Part shown: one piece after another, positions 16,382 through 26,230 of the stretch
Numbering within the stretch: the stretch's first letter is position 1
How the letters are laid out: the number at the start of each line of letters is the position of its first letter
Assembly (NCBI GenBank): GCA_015060625.1
Contig: SUYC01000022.1
Coordinates: forward strand, 1 to 57,075
Origin: Xylanibacter ruminicola
GTDB taxonomy: Bacteria; Bacteroidota; Bacteroidia; Bacteroidales; Bacteroidaceae
Reading direction: 5' to 3'
DNA: 57,075 bases
Program-made: the position numbers and the translations under genes
The notes under the pieces: generated by a model
Databases searched by the model: none
Seen by the model: the letters and a program-made list of their open reading frames with translations, nothing else
What the model was told of the DNA's origin: nothing

Positions 16382-17506
16382 TTAGTCGGCCAACTCAACA
16401 TGGTGGGTATAGTTGGCACCATGGAAGAGAACAGTGATGCGGGTTTTGACGCCGGGGTGAGGACCATCAGAGCCACCATCGAAGTCGCCATCAAACTTCC
16501 ACTTGTCGTCCCACTGGTTGTTGCCAGTTTCCATAATATAATAGTAAGGATCGTCCATAGCCAGACCACCAGGGCGTGAGTCGGTGCCATTCTTGGTGCC
16601 CCAGTACTGCTTGGTACCGTCGGCATACTCCATCAGGAACTTATAACGCTCGTCGCGGCCCCAGCCCTCCTGCTTGAAGGCTACCACACCTACACCTGAG
16701 AACTCGCCGTTGCCAGCGTAAGGAAGATCGAACATGATATTGTTGTTAGGACAGAAGAACAAACCGAGGCTCTTGATTTCGCGGATGGTAGCCGAAGCCA
16801 CATTGAAATCGAGTACCAGACGGTAGATACCTGTAGCAGGTGCCACGGTAGAACCACCCTCGCGCAACTTCAAACCATCGAGCGAGTAGATAGTGCCATC
16901 GCCCTTGTTGTTGCTGCAGAACTGGTAGCTCTTGCCACCCTCGAGCTTGGTGAAGATCTCATATACACCCTGCTCAGGCGAAGAGAAAGCACAGCCGTTC
17001 TCGGCACCCTCGCCCATGATGAAGAGCGAAGAAGGAATTTCGTCGAAGCCCTCGAGCGAGGTGATGTTCAGCTTGTGCTTAACTGTAGCCTCGGCCTGAT
17101 TCAAACCACGTGAGGCAATGATCGACCAGCTGACTGTGCCACTGGCACCACTCTTGAAACCGGCAGCTGCGGCTACCTTGTTCAGCGTCTTGTGAGTGAT
17201 GGTGGCACTGTTCATCATACCATTCTTATCAGAGAGCACCTTATAGATAGGTGTGCTCTCGCCATCCTTGTAGAAGACAACCTCGTAGAGGGGCGAACCA
17301 CTATCTTCGGCCTTGGCAGCCTCCCACTCAAAGAAAGTAGAGGCAGTGGCCGAAGCCTGAAGGGTTACACTCTTGCCATCGGCAGGTTCGTAGAGCTGGG
17401 TGATGGCGGATACCTGACTGTCCTTGAACTCCATGTCGGAGGTGCAGGCTGACATACTGAGCACGGCGCCTAACAGCGCGAATGCCTTAACAATATTCTT
17501 ATTCAT
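16382..17506 (-). CDS. SusE-like surface glycan-binding lipoprotein
   Basis: A 374-aa lipoprotein (lipobox MSAC, Cys21). The N-terminal domain (about 30-145, with LYEPADGKSVTL) looks like the SusE immunoglobulin-like module. The rest is beta-rich with two repeated modules that may bind glycan (around SSLFIMGEGAENG and GLFFCPNNNIMF). It sits directly after SusD (54 nt) and before GH76, the normal place for a SusE/F-type outer-surface binding protein that helps capture mannan. Ligand specificity is inferred only from the neighbours. Confidence 0.8.
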   Translation of the reverse strand: MNKNIVKAFALLGAVLSMSACTSDMEFKDSQVSAITQLYEPADGKSVTLQASATASTFFEWEAAKAEDSGSPLYEVVFYKDGESTPIYKVLSDKNGMMNSATITHKTLNKVAAAAGFKSGASGTVSWSIIASRGLNQAEATVKHKLNITSLEGFDEIPSSLFIMGEGAENGCAFSSPEQGVYEIFTKLEGGKSYQFCSNNKGDGTIYSLDGLKLREGGSTVAPATGIYRLVLDFNVASATIREIKSLGLFFCPNNNIMFDLPYAGNGEFSGVGVVAFKQEGWGRDERYKFLMEYADGTKQYWGTKNGTDSRPGGLAMDDPYYYIMETGNNQWDDKWKFDGDFDGGSDGPHPGVKTRITVLFHGANYTHHVELAD

Positions 17507-17560
17507 AGCTAATTGTTTCTTTTTGGGTTTTTACTTAATAATACTTATTGATGATATGGA

Positions 17561-19198
17561 TTACTTGCCATAGCCAGGATTCTGACCTAAGTTAGGATTG
17601 AGGTCGATCTGACTCTGAGGAACAGCCCACAGATAATCACGGTTCTCATCGAACGTGAACTTCCAGGGGATGTCGTGGGTAAAGCTGGCGCCACGTACTG
17701 GCTGAGTGAGATACTCTGAACCAGCCTTCCAACGCTTGATGTCGTACCAGCGCAGTCCTTCGAGAGCCAGCTCGCAGCGGCGCTCATTGCGCAGTATCTG
17801 ACGGAGTTCGGCCTGCGACTTATCGGCAGGGAAGTTCAAAGCCTTGGCTGTCTTAAAGCCTGCACGCTGACGGATGGCACGCACGGTGCTGTTCCATACG
17901 TCGGCAGTCATCTGGTTCTGCTCAAGCTTAGCCTCAGCCCACATGAGCAGGATATCGGCATAACGGAACATGATAATGTTCAGTCCTGAGCTCATATCGC
18001 CAGTGGCCTGTGGGGCAAACCACTTACGGGTGTAGTAACCGGTAGCGGTGGTGTTACTGCCTGTACCGATATAGGTATCGACGGTATTGTCACCAGCTGG
18101 ATCGATATGAATCACCTCGTCCTTCGAACCATCGCCCACATTGGCGCTCCAATCGTAGTTATCATAGATGATGGTAGCAGCAAGGCGTGGGTCGCGGTTG
18201 TCGTAAGGATGGTTAGCATCGTAATCGGTACCAGCCTCATCGATGGTATAACCGGTCAGGGTAAGATAGCTATCCACCAGCGACTGCTGTGGCACGCGGT
18301 CGGCCACACGGCCACCCTTACTCAGGGGAACCATGTCGAGAATCTCGCCCCAGGTGAGCAGGTTGCGAACATAGGCACGATCCAGAATCACCTCCTGGTT
18401 GTACTCATTACCCTCCTCGAACAGGCCACGGTAGCTGGGGAACAGAGCATACGAGCCGTAGGTCTCGGGCTGATTGATGAGCATCTCACAGTACTTCTGC
18501 ACGTTGCTCCAGTCGCTATCCATCAGATAGGCACGTGCCTGCAGAGCAACCACAGCGCCCTTGGTGATTTTACCGTTCTCGCTCTCAGGCAGGTCGTTGC
18601 GCGATGGCAGATCGCCGATGATATCGTTCAGCTCTTGATGGATGAATGCCATCACCTCGGCATGCGAGGTACGACTGATGGTGTTCGACTCATCCACGGT
18701 GATATCCTTGGTAAAGAAAGGAATATCGCCATAGAAGTTGGTGAGACGGAAGTAGATATAAGCTCGAACAAAGCGTATCTCGGCAATCATACGAGCCTTC
18801 TTGGCTGGATCGAGATTGGTGATTGCATCGATATTCTCGAGGAACACATGACAGGTCTTGATGCCGCCATACAGGTCGGCCCACTCGCTGGCAAAAATAC
18901 CAGTGCTTGGTGTGGCCTGTCCCATACGCATCAGGCGCTGGTCGGTCGTAGAACGACCATCGATCATGTTATCGCTGAGCGACTCGTCGCGCCACATCTT
19001 GCCGGCATTATACATCTGTGCATAGGCCATGTTTACCACATACTGCGCTCTGTCGGGAGAATCCCAGAAGTTAGCATCGGTAAACTGGTTGCCAGGGGCA
19101 TTCTCCATGCCGTTGCAGGCAGTAAGCGTCAGTCCGCTCACAGCAGCAAACAGATAGATATATTTCTTGATTTTCATTTTCATAAGATTCTTAATCAT
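17561..19198 (-). CDS. SusD-like glycan-binding lipoprotein (mannan locus)
   Basis: A 545-aa RagB/SusD family lipoprotein with lipobox LTAC (Cys28), TPR-like helices (RFVRAYIYFRL), the C-terminal signature RNERRCELALEGLRWYDIKRW and a proline-rich end (NPNLGQNPGYGK). It caps the SusC transporter at the outer membrane and presents mannan oligosaccharides. The ATG overlaps the SusC stop by one base (TAATG), so translation is coupled; an alternative start lies five codons in, at 19183. Confidence 0.93.
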   Translation of the reverse strand: MIKNLMKMKIKKYIYLFAAVSGLTLTACNGMENAPGNQFTDANFWDSPDRAQYVVNMAYAQMYNAGKMWRDESLSDNMIDGRSTTDQRLMRMGQATPSTGIFASEWADLYGGIKTCHVFLENIDAITNLDPAKKARMIAEIRFVRAYIYFRLTNFYGDIPFFTKDITVDESNTISRTSHAEVMAFIHQELNDIIGDLPSRNDLPESENGKITKGAVVALQARAYLMDSDWSNVQKYCEMLINQPETYGSYALFPSYRGLFEEGNEYNQEVILDRAYVRNLLTWGEILDMVPLSKGGRVADRVPQQSLVDSYLTLTGYTIDEAGTDYDANHPYDNRDPRLAATIIYDNYDWSANVGDGSKDEVIHIDPAGDNTVDTYIGTGSNTTATGYYTRKWFAPQATGDMSSGLNIIMFRYADILLMWAEAKLEQNQMTADVWNSTVRAIRQRAGFKTAKALNFPADKSQAELRQILRNERRCELALEGLRWYDIKRWKAGSEYLTQPVRGASFTHDIPWKFTFDENRDYLWAVPQSQIDLNPNLGQNPGYGK

Positions 19199-22100
19199 TA
19201 AAATTCTACATCGAAACCAAAGCCATAGTACTGCAGCATAGGATAGTTACGACCACTGTTACCACCACCAGAGTTCATGTTCGAACCGAACTCCGACGAC
19301 TCTGGGTCGATAAACGAGTTCTTGGTAAGTGTCAACAGATCCTGACCGGTCACATATACACGGAGTTTCTGCAGGCCCAGAGGCTCAATCACCTTCTTAG
19401 GCAGTGAGTAACCAATGGCGAGGTTCTTTAAGCGTGCATACTTGGCGTCGAGCACGAAAATGTCTGACGGGCGGCCCCAGTTGTTGGTATCCGAAGCCGA
19501 ACCCTGTGCTGCCAGACGTGGATATTTAGCGCTTGTGTTAGTTGGGGTCCAGAAATCAAGCTGATGTTTGTACATCACGTAAGAATAGTTTGAGTGGTAT
19601 GGCTCGAGCAATTCGCCACGCAGCATCTGCGAGCGCTTGCCGACACCCTGCCAGAACATACTGAAATCGAAGCCCTTCCACTCGAAGCGGTAGGTGAATC
19701 CGAAGGTGTAACGTGGGAAAGCGTTACCAACGATGACACGGTCGTTAGAGTCGATGACACCGTCGTCGTTCTGATCCTTGAACTTCAGGTCGCCAGGTGC
19801 TACCTCTGCGCCAAGAGGCAGAGCTGAGTTCTTAATCTCATCGTAGCTCTGGAACAAGCCCTCTACCTGCCATGCATAGTAGGAGTTGAGGGGCTGACCA
19901 ACGCGAATGATCTTATAGATCTCATCAACACCGCTAATCTGCTCGTTACCAGGGAATTTAGTCACCTTGTTCTTCGAGTCGCCGATATTGAAGTAGAAGT
20001 TATGCTTCATATCGCCGGTCTTCAAGCGGTAGTTGATAGAGAGTTCCCATCCGTCGTTCGACATTTCACCAATATTGGTGCTTGGCATGGTGGTTCCGAA
20101 AACACTGGGCTGCAAGGGCTTCATCAGGATGTCCTTGGTGCGCTTGGTGTAGTAATCAAATGTGATGTTCAGTGCATTGTGCAAGAACGATGCATCGAAA
20201 CCTATATTGAAAGTGTTGGTACGTTCCCAAGTCAGGTCCTTCAGTCCGAGGTTAAACCCGGCACCGGCTACGGCCTGATTGTTATAAGCATAGGTGGTAG
20301 AGCTAACGCTATAGCGGGTATAGCGATCGTAGTCGCCTACTGCCTGACTACCCAGGATACCGTATGAACCACGGATCTTCAGGTCGCCTACCTTCTCGCG
20401 ATATTTCTCCATAAAGGGCTCCTCGCTGATGCGCCAACCTAACGACATCGAGGGGAAGAAACCCCAGCGGTAATCCTTATGGAACTTTGAACTGCCATCG
20501 TAACGGAAGTCGAACTCGGCATAATAACGCTCCTTGTAGTTATAGCCGATACGACCCAGCAGTGAGGTAATGCTGGTCTGACCAGAACTATCCACGGTGG
20601 TAGCACCACCGATGTTACCTACCTCACCTGTAGTGATGCTGGTAGAGGTTCCCAAGTCGGGATCAACATAGTTCTTCCAGATTTCGTTGTTATACCAGGT
20701 GTACGACTCGTTGGTGGCACCAAACAGGCCACTGATAGTGTGCACGCCGAAGGTCTTATTATAATCCAGCAGGATCTGAGTGTTCAGACGGTAGTTGTCG
20801 GCGTTCCAGTTGCTGGTTCTGAAATCCGACTCCTTACGTGGACGGGGCTCGGTAGCATCTTCGCCGGCATAATAATAAGAAGGCATGCTACGCGAGTAAC
20901 GGTTGTTACCCACCACATCGGCACCAAACACGCCACGGAGCTTCAAGCCATCGATAATCTTGAGCTCACCGGTAACACTGGCGGTGATGGCATTGGTACG
21001 GTACTTATCGAAACCGCCCGACTCGAGCTGACCGAGTGGGTTGAACTCACCCCACACATCATTGAGCAGGTAACGACCATCGGCCGACTTCATCTTATAG
21101 ATATAGGCACTAGGCACACGACTGGCATCAATCTCCAGACTACCACCATTGGTATTCTTGCTATCGGTGCGGGTGTAGGCCAGTGTGGCAGTCAGCTTCA
21201 AGCGACCCAACTCGGTAACCAGGTTGGTACGGAAGTTGTAGCGCTGCAAACCGAACTTCTGGGTGCTCACATAGTTGCTACCCTGATCAAAATAGCCGGC
21301 AGAAACCATATAAGTGGTCTTATCGCTACCACCGCTGATGCTGATATTGTAGTTCTGCTGCATGGCTGTCTTGAAGATCTCGTTCAGCGCCCAGCTCTCC
21401 TCACTCTGATGGGCGTAATAGTCGAGAATCTGATCCTGACTGTAAACGGGGGCATTACCCACATTGGTCTCGGCCATGTTACGCAGCACCGCATTCTGGT
21501 AGCCGGTAACAGGTGTGAACAGGATATGGGGATCCTCCCAACCAACCATACCATTCAGGCGGATACTGGTGCGCTCGTTGTTCTTTCCTTTCTTGGTAGT
21601 AACGAGCACAACACCGTTGGCTGAACGTGAACCATAGATAGCGGCAGTACCGGCATCTTTCAGAATAGAGATATTCTCAATATCATTAGGGTTCAAGCGG
21701 TTGAAGTTATCGTAGTCGCTAACCAGTCCATCGATGACAAACAGCGGACTGTTATCGTTCAGTGTACTGATACCGCGAATATTAAAGTTGTTGTTCTGAG
21801 CGTTAGGGTTGTAGTTCTTACGCTGGATGATAACGTTTGGTGCAGCACCCTGCAAAGCCTGCGTTACATTGGCTACAGGACGGTTCTCTAACAGGTCGGA
21901 GCGAACCTGATCGACAGCACCTACGGCACTTTTACGAGTGGTTGTGCCATAACCGATAACCACCACCTCGTCGAGGATAGCATTATCTTCTTTCAGCACA
22001 ATACGGCTCAGGTTGGTATTGGCACGCAGCTCTTGGTTGATATAGCCTACATACGAGAATACCAAGACATCAGTTGGTTTGCAGTTCAGTGAGAAGCTAC

Positions 22101-22335
22101 CATCAAGACCAGTCACGGTACCAGAGGACGACCCCTTTACCGAGACCGTTACACCGATCATAGGTTCTCCCGATGCATCAACAACTGTGCCCCTGACAGT
22201 GGTTTGCTGTACATTGTTAGTAGCAGCCACCGAGACACCATTGGCAAGAGCAACGGACGGACTACCTACGCATAGGGCCACTCCCATAAAACCTTGCCAG
22301 ATGAATCTGGAATAGTTGAAATTACCTTTTTTCAT
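19198..22335 (-). CDS. SusC-like TonB-dependent transporter (mannan locus)
   Basis: A 1045-aa SusC/RagA transporter with signal peptide (ending VALA), carboxypeptidase-regulatory-like domain at about 45-120 (VRGTVVDASGEPMIGV), TonB box and plug (DEVVVIGYG, then FVIDGL and ILKDAGTAAIYGSRSANGV), and a beta-barrel ending in GFGFDVEF. It imports oligosaccharides across the outer membrane with the SusD partner encoded next. It follows the GH92 gene by 51 nt in the same operon. Confidence 0.95.
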   Translation of the reverse strand: MKKGNFNYSRFIWQGFMGVALCVGSPSVALANGVSVAATNNVQQTTVRGTVVDASGEPMIGVTVSVKGSSSGTVTGLDGSFSLNCKPTDVLVFSYVGYINQELRANTNLSRIVLKEDNAILDEVVVIGYGTTTRKSAVGAVDQVRSDLLENRPVANVTQALQGAAPNVIIQRKNYNPNAQNNNFNIRGISTLNDNSPLFVIDGLVSDYDNFNRLNPNDIENISILKDAGTAAIYGSRSANGVVLVTTKKGKNNERTSIRLNGMVGWEDPHILFTPVTGYQNAVLRNMAETNVGNAPVYSQDQILDYYAHQSEESWALNEIFKTAMQQNYNISISGGSDKTTYMVSAGYFDQGSNYVSTQKFGLQRYNFRTNLVTELGRLKLTATLAYTRTDSKNTNGGSLEIDASRVPSAYIYKMKSADGRYLLNDVWGEFNPLGQLESGGFDKYRTNAITASVTGELKIIDGLKLRGVFGADVVGNNRYSRSMPSYYYAGEDATEPRPRKESDFRTSNWNADNYRLNTQILLDYNKTFGVHTISGLFGATNESYTWYNNEIWKNYVDPDLGTSTSITTGEVGNIGGATTVDSSGQTSITSLLGRIGYNYKERYYAEFDFRYDGSSKFHKDYRWGFFPSMSLGWRISEEPFMEKYREKVGDLKIRGSYGILGSQAVGDYDRYTRYSVSSTTYAYNNQAVAGAGFNLGLKDLTWERTNTFNIGFDASFLHNALNITFDYYTKRTKDILMKPLQPSVFGTTMPSTNIGEMSNDGWELSINYRLKTGDMKHNFYFNIGDSKNKVTKFPGNEQISGVDEIYKIIRVGQPLNSYYAWQVEGLFQSYDEIKNSALPLGAEVAPGDLKFKDQNDDGVIDSNDRVIVGNAFPRYTFGFTYRFEWKGFDFSMFWQGVGKRSQMLRGELLEPYHSNYSYVMYKHQLDFWTPTNTSAKYPRLAAQGSASDTNNWGRPSDIFVLDAKYARLKNLAIGYSLPKKVIEPLGLQKLRVYVTGQDLLTLTKNSFIDPESSEFGSNMNSGGGNSGRNYPMLQYYGFGFDVEF

Positions 22336-22386
22336 TTAGTAAAACTTTAGATTGAATGTAATTTTAGTTATAGAACAGTTTATTAT

Positions 22387-24534
22387 TTATTCTGTTTTAA
22401 TCAGCATCTCAGCCCCTTTTGCCAGTTGACTGTGGGGCACGAACCAACCCTTGAGCGGTTTGCCACCCACTGTAATCTTACTGATTTTACGACCAGTACC
22501 CTCGCGACGAATGGTAAACGTGTTGCCTGTGGTGCCGAGGGTGAAGTTCACCTTATTAAATAAAGGTACGGTCACGATATACTGTGGGTCGGCAGGCGAA
22601 TAGGTATAGATGCCGATGGCATTGAGCACATACCACGACGACATCTCGCCGGCATCGTCCATACCTGCATAGGCCAAGCCCTCTTCGCCCATACCATAAT
22701 AATGGTTCAGCAGCGAATCGATAACCACCTGGGCCTTTTCCTGCTTATCAGCAAAATAATAGGTATAAGGAATGCTGTGACCGGGCTGGTTGCCATGACA
22801 GTAGGTTCCTAAGAAACCTGTCAGGTTCCACGCCTCGTAGCCATGATTGGGCTGGGTAAACAGCGAGTCGAGTTTCTGTTCAACAGCCTTTTTTGAGGGA
22901 TAGAGTGCCACCATACCCTCGGGATCGTGAGGTGCAAAGAACAGCGAATTCCAGGCATCGGCCTCACGGTACATATAGGCGTAATAGGGATACCAGGGGT
23001 CGAAATCCTTAATCCAAGAGCCATCGGCAATTCTGCCACGCCAGAAGCCTGTTGACGCATCAAACAGATTCTTGTAGTTCTGCGAGTGCTGCATCAGCAA
23101 CTTGTAGTTTTTCTTATCTTTCAGCTCACGGGCTATCAGAGCGGTAGCATAATCATCGTAGGCATACTCCTGGGTTTTGGTTACCGAAGCCTTATACTCG
23201 TTCCATGTAGGCACGTTGGTGGTATCCTTCTCGGCTATCCAGCCCTGCTCCAGGTATTCTTTCAACCAAGGGCGACCACCACGACCGGGAACGGTAGCAT
23301 TCTTGAGCAGGAGCTTATAGGCTCGCTGCAAGTCGAAGTCCTTGATGCCACGCAGCCACGAACCTGCCACGAAGGTAGAGGCATGGTCGCCATGGAAGAA
23401 GGTGGGCATATAACCACCGGCCTTCTCACCTTTATCGATAATCGACTTGATGATATCAGTAGCTACATCAGGAGTAATCATACCCAACAGAATGAGCTTG
23501 TTACGATAGGTATCCCAGAAAGAAGGATTGGTATAGTAACTGAAATCGGCTTTGCAAACACGGCCCTGTTCATCGGTGTACTCGCCATTCACATCGCTGC
23601 GCAAGGCAGGCCACAGAAAAGCACGGTAGAGTGTAGAGTAGAACATGGTCTGCTGCTTTTCGGTACCGCCCTCTACCTGGATATGACCTAACTGCTTGTT
23701 CCAGATATTGTCGGCCTCCTGGCGCACCTGCTCAAAACTCTTGTCGAGCATCTCGGCCTCGAGGTTCTGCTTGGCATTGGCAATGCTCACAAACGAGAAA
23801 CCAATCTTGAGTTCCAACGCACGCGAACCTTTATTATGAGCGAAATCAACCACTGCTATCTGATGACGGAAATCCTTCTGGATGCTAACCTCGCTGACAT
23901 CGTGATTAGCGACAGCGTAGAAATAGATACGCCCCTCGCCATCCTGAAAACCCTGGAACGTGTTGGCACCCGACTTTTCGATGTGCCACTTGCGGGGACG
24001 ATTGTTGCTGCGGGTGATATCCACAATCAAGCGTTTCTCATCCTCGGCACGGAACGTGTAGCGATGAAAACCACAACGCAAGGTTGAGGTCAACTCGGCA
24101 TTCACATGATAGCGGTCGAGATATACCTGATAATAACCAGGATGTGCCGACTCGTTGGCATGACTGAACCATGAGCAGAAATTATCAGGATAGAACCTTC
24201 CGGTAGCAGGCATGATGGGCAGGTGGAGCAGATTCCAGTGGCCCTTACAGGTGTGTGCGAAACCATATATCTGATGGTCCTCGTACTGATAGCCTGAGCC
24301 TGAGGGATACATGGTGACAGGGGTGAGCTGTACCATGGCATTGGGCAAGGCTGAGCCAGGAAATGACTCAGCTCCCCAAGCACGTTTAGTTTCTGTGCGC
24401 GTATAACCCAGATCGGCTGGGGTCCATAGAGTTGTTGTTCCGATAAAAGGATTTACCTTACCGGTTAAGTTTTCAGCCTGCACGAGTTGTCCTGAAATGA
24501 GCAGGCTAAAGAGCAATGTTAGAGTTCTTGTCAT
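22387..24534 (-). CDS. GH92 alpha-mannosidase, divergent subgroup
   Basis: A 715-aa secreted enzyme (signal peptide 1-20, ending LVQA) of GH92, the calcium-dependent exo-alpha-mannosidases. Family marks are KVNPFIGT at the start, SGSGYQYED, GFAHTCKGHWNL, the acid-bearing YREADAW (Glu near 524) and the C-terminal GMDDAGEMSSWYV with the probable catalytic Asp pair. It departs from common GH92 sequences by an extended N-terminal insert (LWTPADLGYTRTETKRAW) and by GNQPGHS where most members have GNEPxHH. Linkage preference cannot be set from sequence. It is the first gene of the minus-strand mannan operon; the -7 box is TACCTTTG at 24574-24567, with a direct-repeat operator upstream. Confidence 0.9.
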   Translation of the reverse strand: MTRTLTLLFSLLISGQLVQAENLTGKVNPFIGTTTLWTPADLGYTRTETKRAWGAESFPGSALPNAMVQLTPVTMYPSGSGYQYEDHQIYGFAHTCKGHWNLLHLPIMPATGRFYPDNFCSWFSHANESAHPGYYQVYLDRYHVNAELTSTLRCGFHRYTFRAEDEKRLIVDITRSNNRPRKWHIEKSGANTFQGFQDGEGRIYFYAVANHDVSEVSIQKDFRHQIAVVDFAHNKGSRALELKIGFSFVSIANAKQNLEAEMLDKSFEQVRQEADNIWNKQLGHIQVEGGTEKQQTMFYSTLYRAFLWPALRSDVNGEYTDEQGRVCKADFSYYTNPSFWDTYRNKLILLGMITPDVATDIIKSIIDKGEKAGGYMPTFFHGDHASTFVAGSWLRGIKDFDLQRAYKLLLKNATVPGRGGRPWLKEYLEQGWIAEKDTTNVPTWNEYKASVTKTQEYAYDDYATALIARELKDKKNYKLLMQHSQNYKNLFDASTGFWRGRIADGSWIKDFDPWYPYYAYMYREADAWNSLFFAPHDPEGMVALYPSKKAVEQKLDSLFTQPNHGYEAWNLTGFLGTYCHGNQPGHSIPYTYYFADKQEKAQVVIDSLLNHYYGMGEEGLAYAGMDDAGEMSSWYVLNAIGIYTYSPADPQYIVTVPLFNKVNFTLGTTGNTFTIRREGTGRKISKITVGGKPLKGWFVPHSQLAKGAEMLIKTE

Positions 24535-24566
24535 CTCTGTAATCGGTTTTAATTATTTTCGTGTCG

Positions 24567-24677
24567 CAAAGGTAGAGAGAAAGCCACAAACGGTTGTCCT
24601 CGTTTCTGCTTTTTTTGTCCTGACAACAGATTTGGCAGGCGGTTTAACTGGTTTATGCGATATTATTAGTATCTTTG
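24567..24677. promoter_or_regulatory. Divergent promoters and HTCS1-type direct repeat
   Basis: The minus-strand -7 TACCTTTG (24574-24567) drives the GH92 operon and the plus-strand -7 TATCTTTG (24670-24677) drives GH125. TGTCC occurs twice in the same direction, at 24595-24599 and 24616-24620, 21 bp apart, starting 20 bp upstream of the GH92 -7 box. Two-turn direct repeats are what AraC-type regulators of the HTCS family bind. The same repeat at the same distance stands before the SusC gene at 27867-31076. Confidence 0.65.
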
Positions 24678-24713
24678 CAAGCGAATAATTAAAATAATAA
24701 ATTTCAAGAACAT

Positions 24714-26171
24714 ATGAACAAACGAACACTACTCACCACCATCCTGTTGGCAGGGTTATCATTCCCTGTGATGGCCGACGGGATTGAAGACTGGAGCAAG
24801 ACGATTGCGACTCCGGCAGACAACACTAAGGTTTCACGCAGACCCGACGCCAAAGAGCGCCTTTTTTACTCAGACACGATTGAGAAGAAGATTGCCGAGG
24901 TAAAGAAAATGCTGAAGGACGCTCCCTACCTGGCATGGATGTTTGAGAACTGTTTCCCCAACACGCTCGACACCACCGTGCACTACTCGGATGCCGAAGG
25001 CGATGACGACACGTTTGTATATACCGGCGACATCCATGCCATGTGGCTACGTGATTCGGGAGCCCAGGTATGGCCATACGTACAGTTTGCCAAGAAAGAC
25101 AAGAAGATACGCAAGATGGTAAGAGGCACCATCCTGCGCCAGCTGAAGTGCATCTGTATCGACCCCTATGCCAACGCCTTTAACATGGGTCCCACAGGCA
25201 GTGAGTGGGAAAGCGACCACACCACGATGAACCCCAACCTGCATGAGCGCAAATACGAGATCGACTCGCTGTGCTATCCTCTGCGACTGGCCTACCATTA
25301 CTGGCAGGTGACTGGCGACGACAGTATCTTTGGCGAACTCTGGCAGGAAGCCATCGGCAAGATTCTGAAGACCTTCCGTGAGCAGCAGCGCAAGGAGGGA
25401 CACGGTCCCTACCGCTTTATGCGCACCACAGCCCAGCAGTACGACACGGTGAGTCACGGCGGTTATGGCAACCCTGTTAAGCCGGTAGGTCTGATAGCCT
25501 CTATCTTCCGTCCCAGCGACGATGCTACGGTGTTCCCCTTCCTCATCCCCTCCAACTTCTTTGCCATAACCTCACTGCGCAAGGCAGCTGATATTCTGAC
25601 CAAGGTTAACAAGGATAGTAAGACTGCCAACGAATGCACAGCCCTGGCCAACGAGGTGAGCGACGCCCTGCAGAAGTATGCTATCTACAATCATCCTAAA
25701 TACGGTAAGATCTATGCGTTCGAGGTGGACGGTTTTGGCAATCAGCATCTGATGGACGATGCCAACGTGCCCAGTCTGCTGGCTATGGCTTATCTGGGTG
25801 ATGTGGATGTGAACGACCCCATTTATCAGAACACCCGCCGCTTTGTGTGGAGCGAGGATAACCCCTATTTCTTCCGCGGTAAGGCTGGCGAGGGTATCGG
25901 AGGTCCTCACGTAGGTTACGATATGGTATGGCCCATGTCGATCATGATGCGTGCCTTTACCAGCACCAACGACCAGGAGATTAAGCAGTGCCTGCAGATG
26001 CTGGTTGATACCGATGCCGGCACAGGCTTCATGCACGAGTCGTTCAATAAGAATAACGCTGTGAAATATACCCGTCACTGGTTTGCTTGGCAGAACACCT
26101 TGTTTGGTGAACTGATACTCAAACTGATCGACGATGGTAAATTGGATATTTTAAAGACCATCCAGAAATAA
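24714..26171 (+). CDS. GH125 exo-alpha-1,6-mannosidase
   Basis: A 485-aa secreted enzyme (signal peptide 1-21, ending VMA) of GH125, related to the fungal Mug157 proteins. Characteristic stretches are the MWLRDSGAQVWPY block, GPTGSEWESDHTTMNPNLHE, and GGPHVGYDMVWPM towards the end. GH125 removes alpha-1,6-linked mannose from non-reducing ends, the natural partner of the GH76 backbone endo-enzyme. It is transcribed alone from a promoter divergent from the GH92 operon and ends before a bidirectional terminator. Confidence 0.93.
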   Translation: MNKRTLLTTILLAGLSFPVMADGIEDWSKTIATPADNTKVSRRPDAKERLFYSDTIEKKIAEVKKMLKDAPYLAWMFENCFPNTLDTTVHYSDAEGDDDTFVYTGDIHAMWLRDSGAQVWPYVQFAKKDKKIRKMVRGTILRQLKCICIDPYANAFNMGPTGSEWESDHTTMNPNLHERKYEIDSLCYPLRLAYHYWQVTGDDSIFGELWQEAIGKILKTFREQQRKEGHGPYRFMRTTAQQYDTVSHGGYGNPVKPVGLIASIFRPSDDATVFPFLIPSNFFAITSLRKAADILTKVNKDSKTANECTALANEVSDALQKYAIYNHPKYGKIYAFEVDGFGNQHLMDDANVPSLLAMAYLGDVDVNDPIYQNTRRFVWSEDNPYFFRGKAGEGIGGPHVGYDMVWPMSIMMRAFTSTNDQEIKQCLQMLVDTDAGTGFMHESFNKNNAVKYTRHWFAWQNTLFGELILKLIDDGKLDILKTIQK

Positions 26172-26182
26172 TTAAGACGATC

Positions 26183-26229
26183 AAAAAAAAGAGCGATAGC
26201 CTATAAATGCATAGGCTATCGCTTTTTTT
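26183..26229. terminator. Bidirectional intrinsic terminator
   Basis: A 12-bp perfect stem, GCGATAGCCTAT (26193-26204) and its complement (26211-26222), has a 6-nt loop, T7 on the right and A8 on the left. It serves the convergent GH125 and SusD genes. Confidence 0.9.
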
Positions 26230-26230
26230 A

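Noticed and set aside
18107..19201. A 364-codon open frame antisense to the mannan SusD gene.
   Set aside because: Shadow of a codon-biased gene; no recognisable domain and no upstream promoter.
22786..22788. Gln583 of the GH92 as a lost catalytic acid, which would suggest a mannose-phosphate-cleaving enzyme.
   Set aside because: The general acid of GH92 lies in the YxExxAW block, which is intact here (Glu near 524). The Gln is in a different, substrate-pocket motif.
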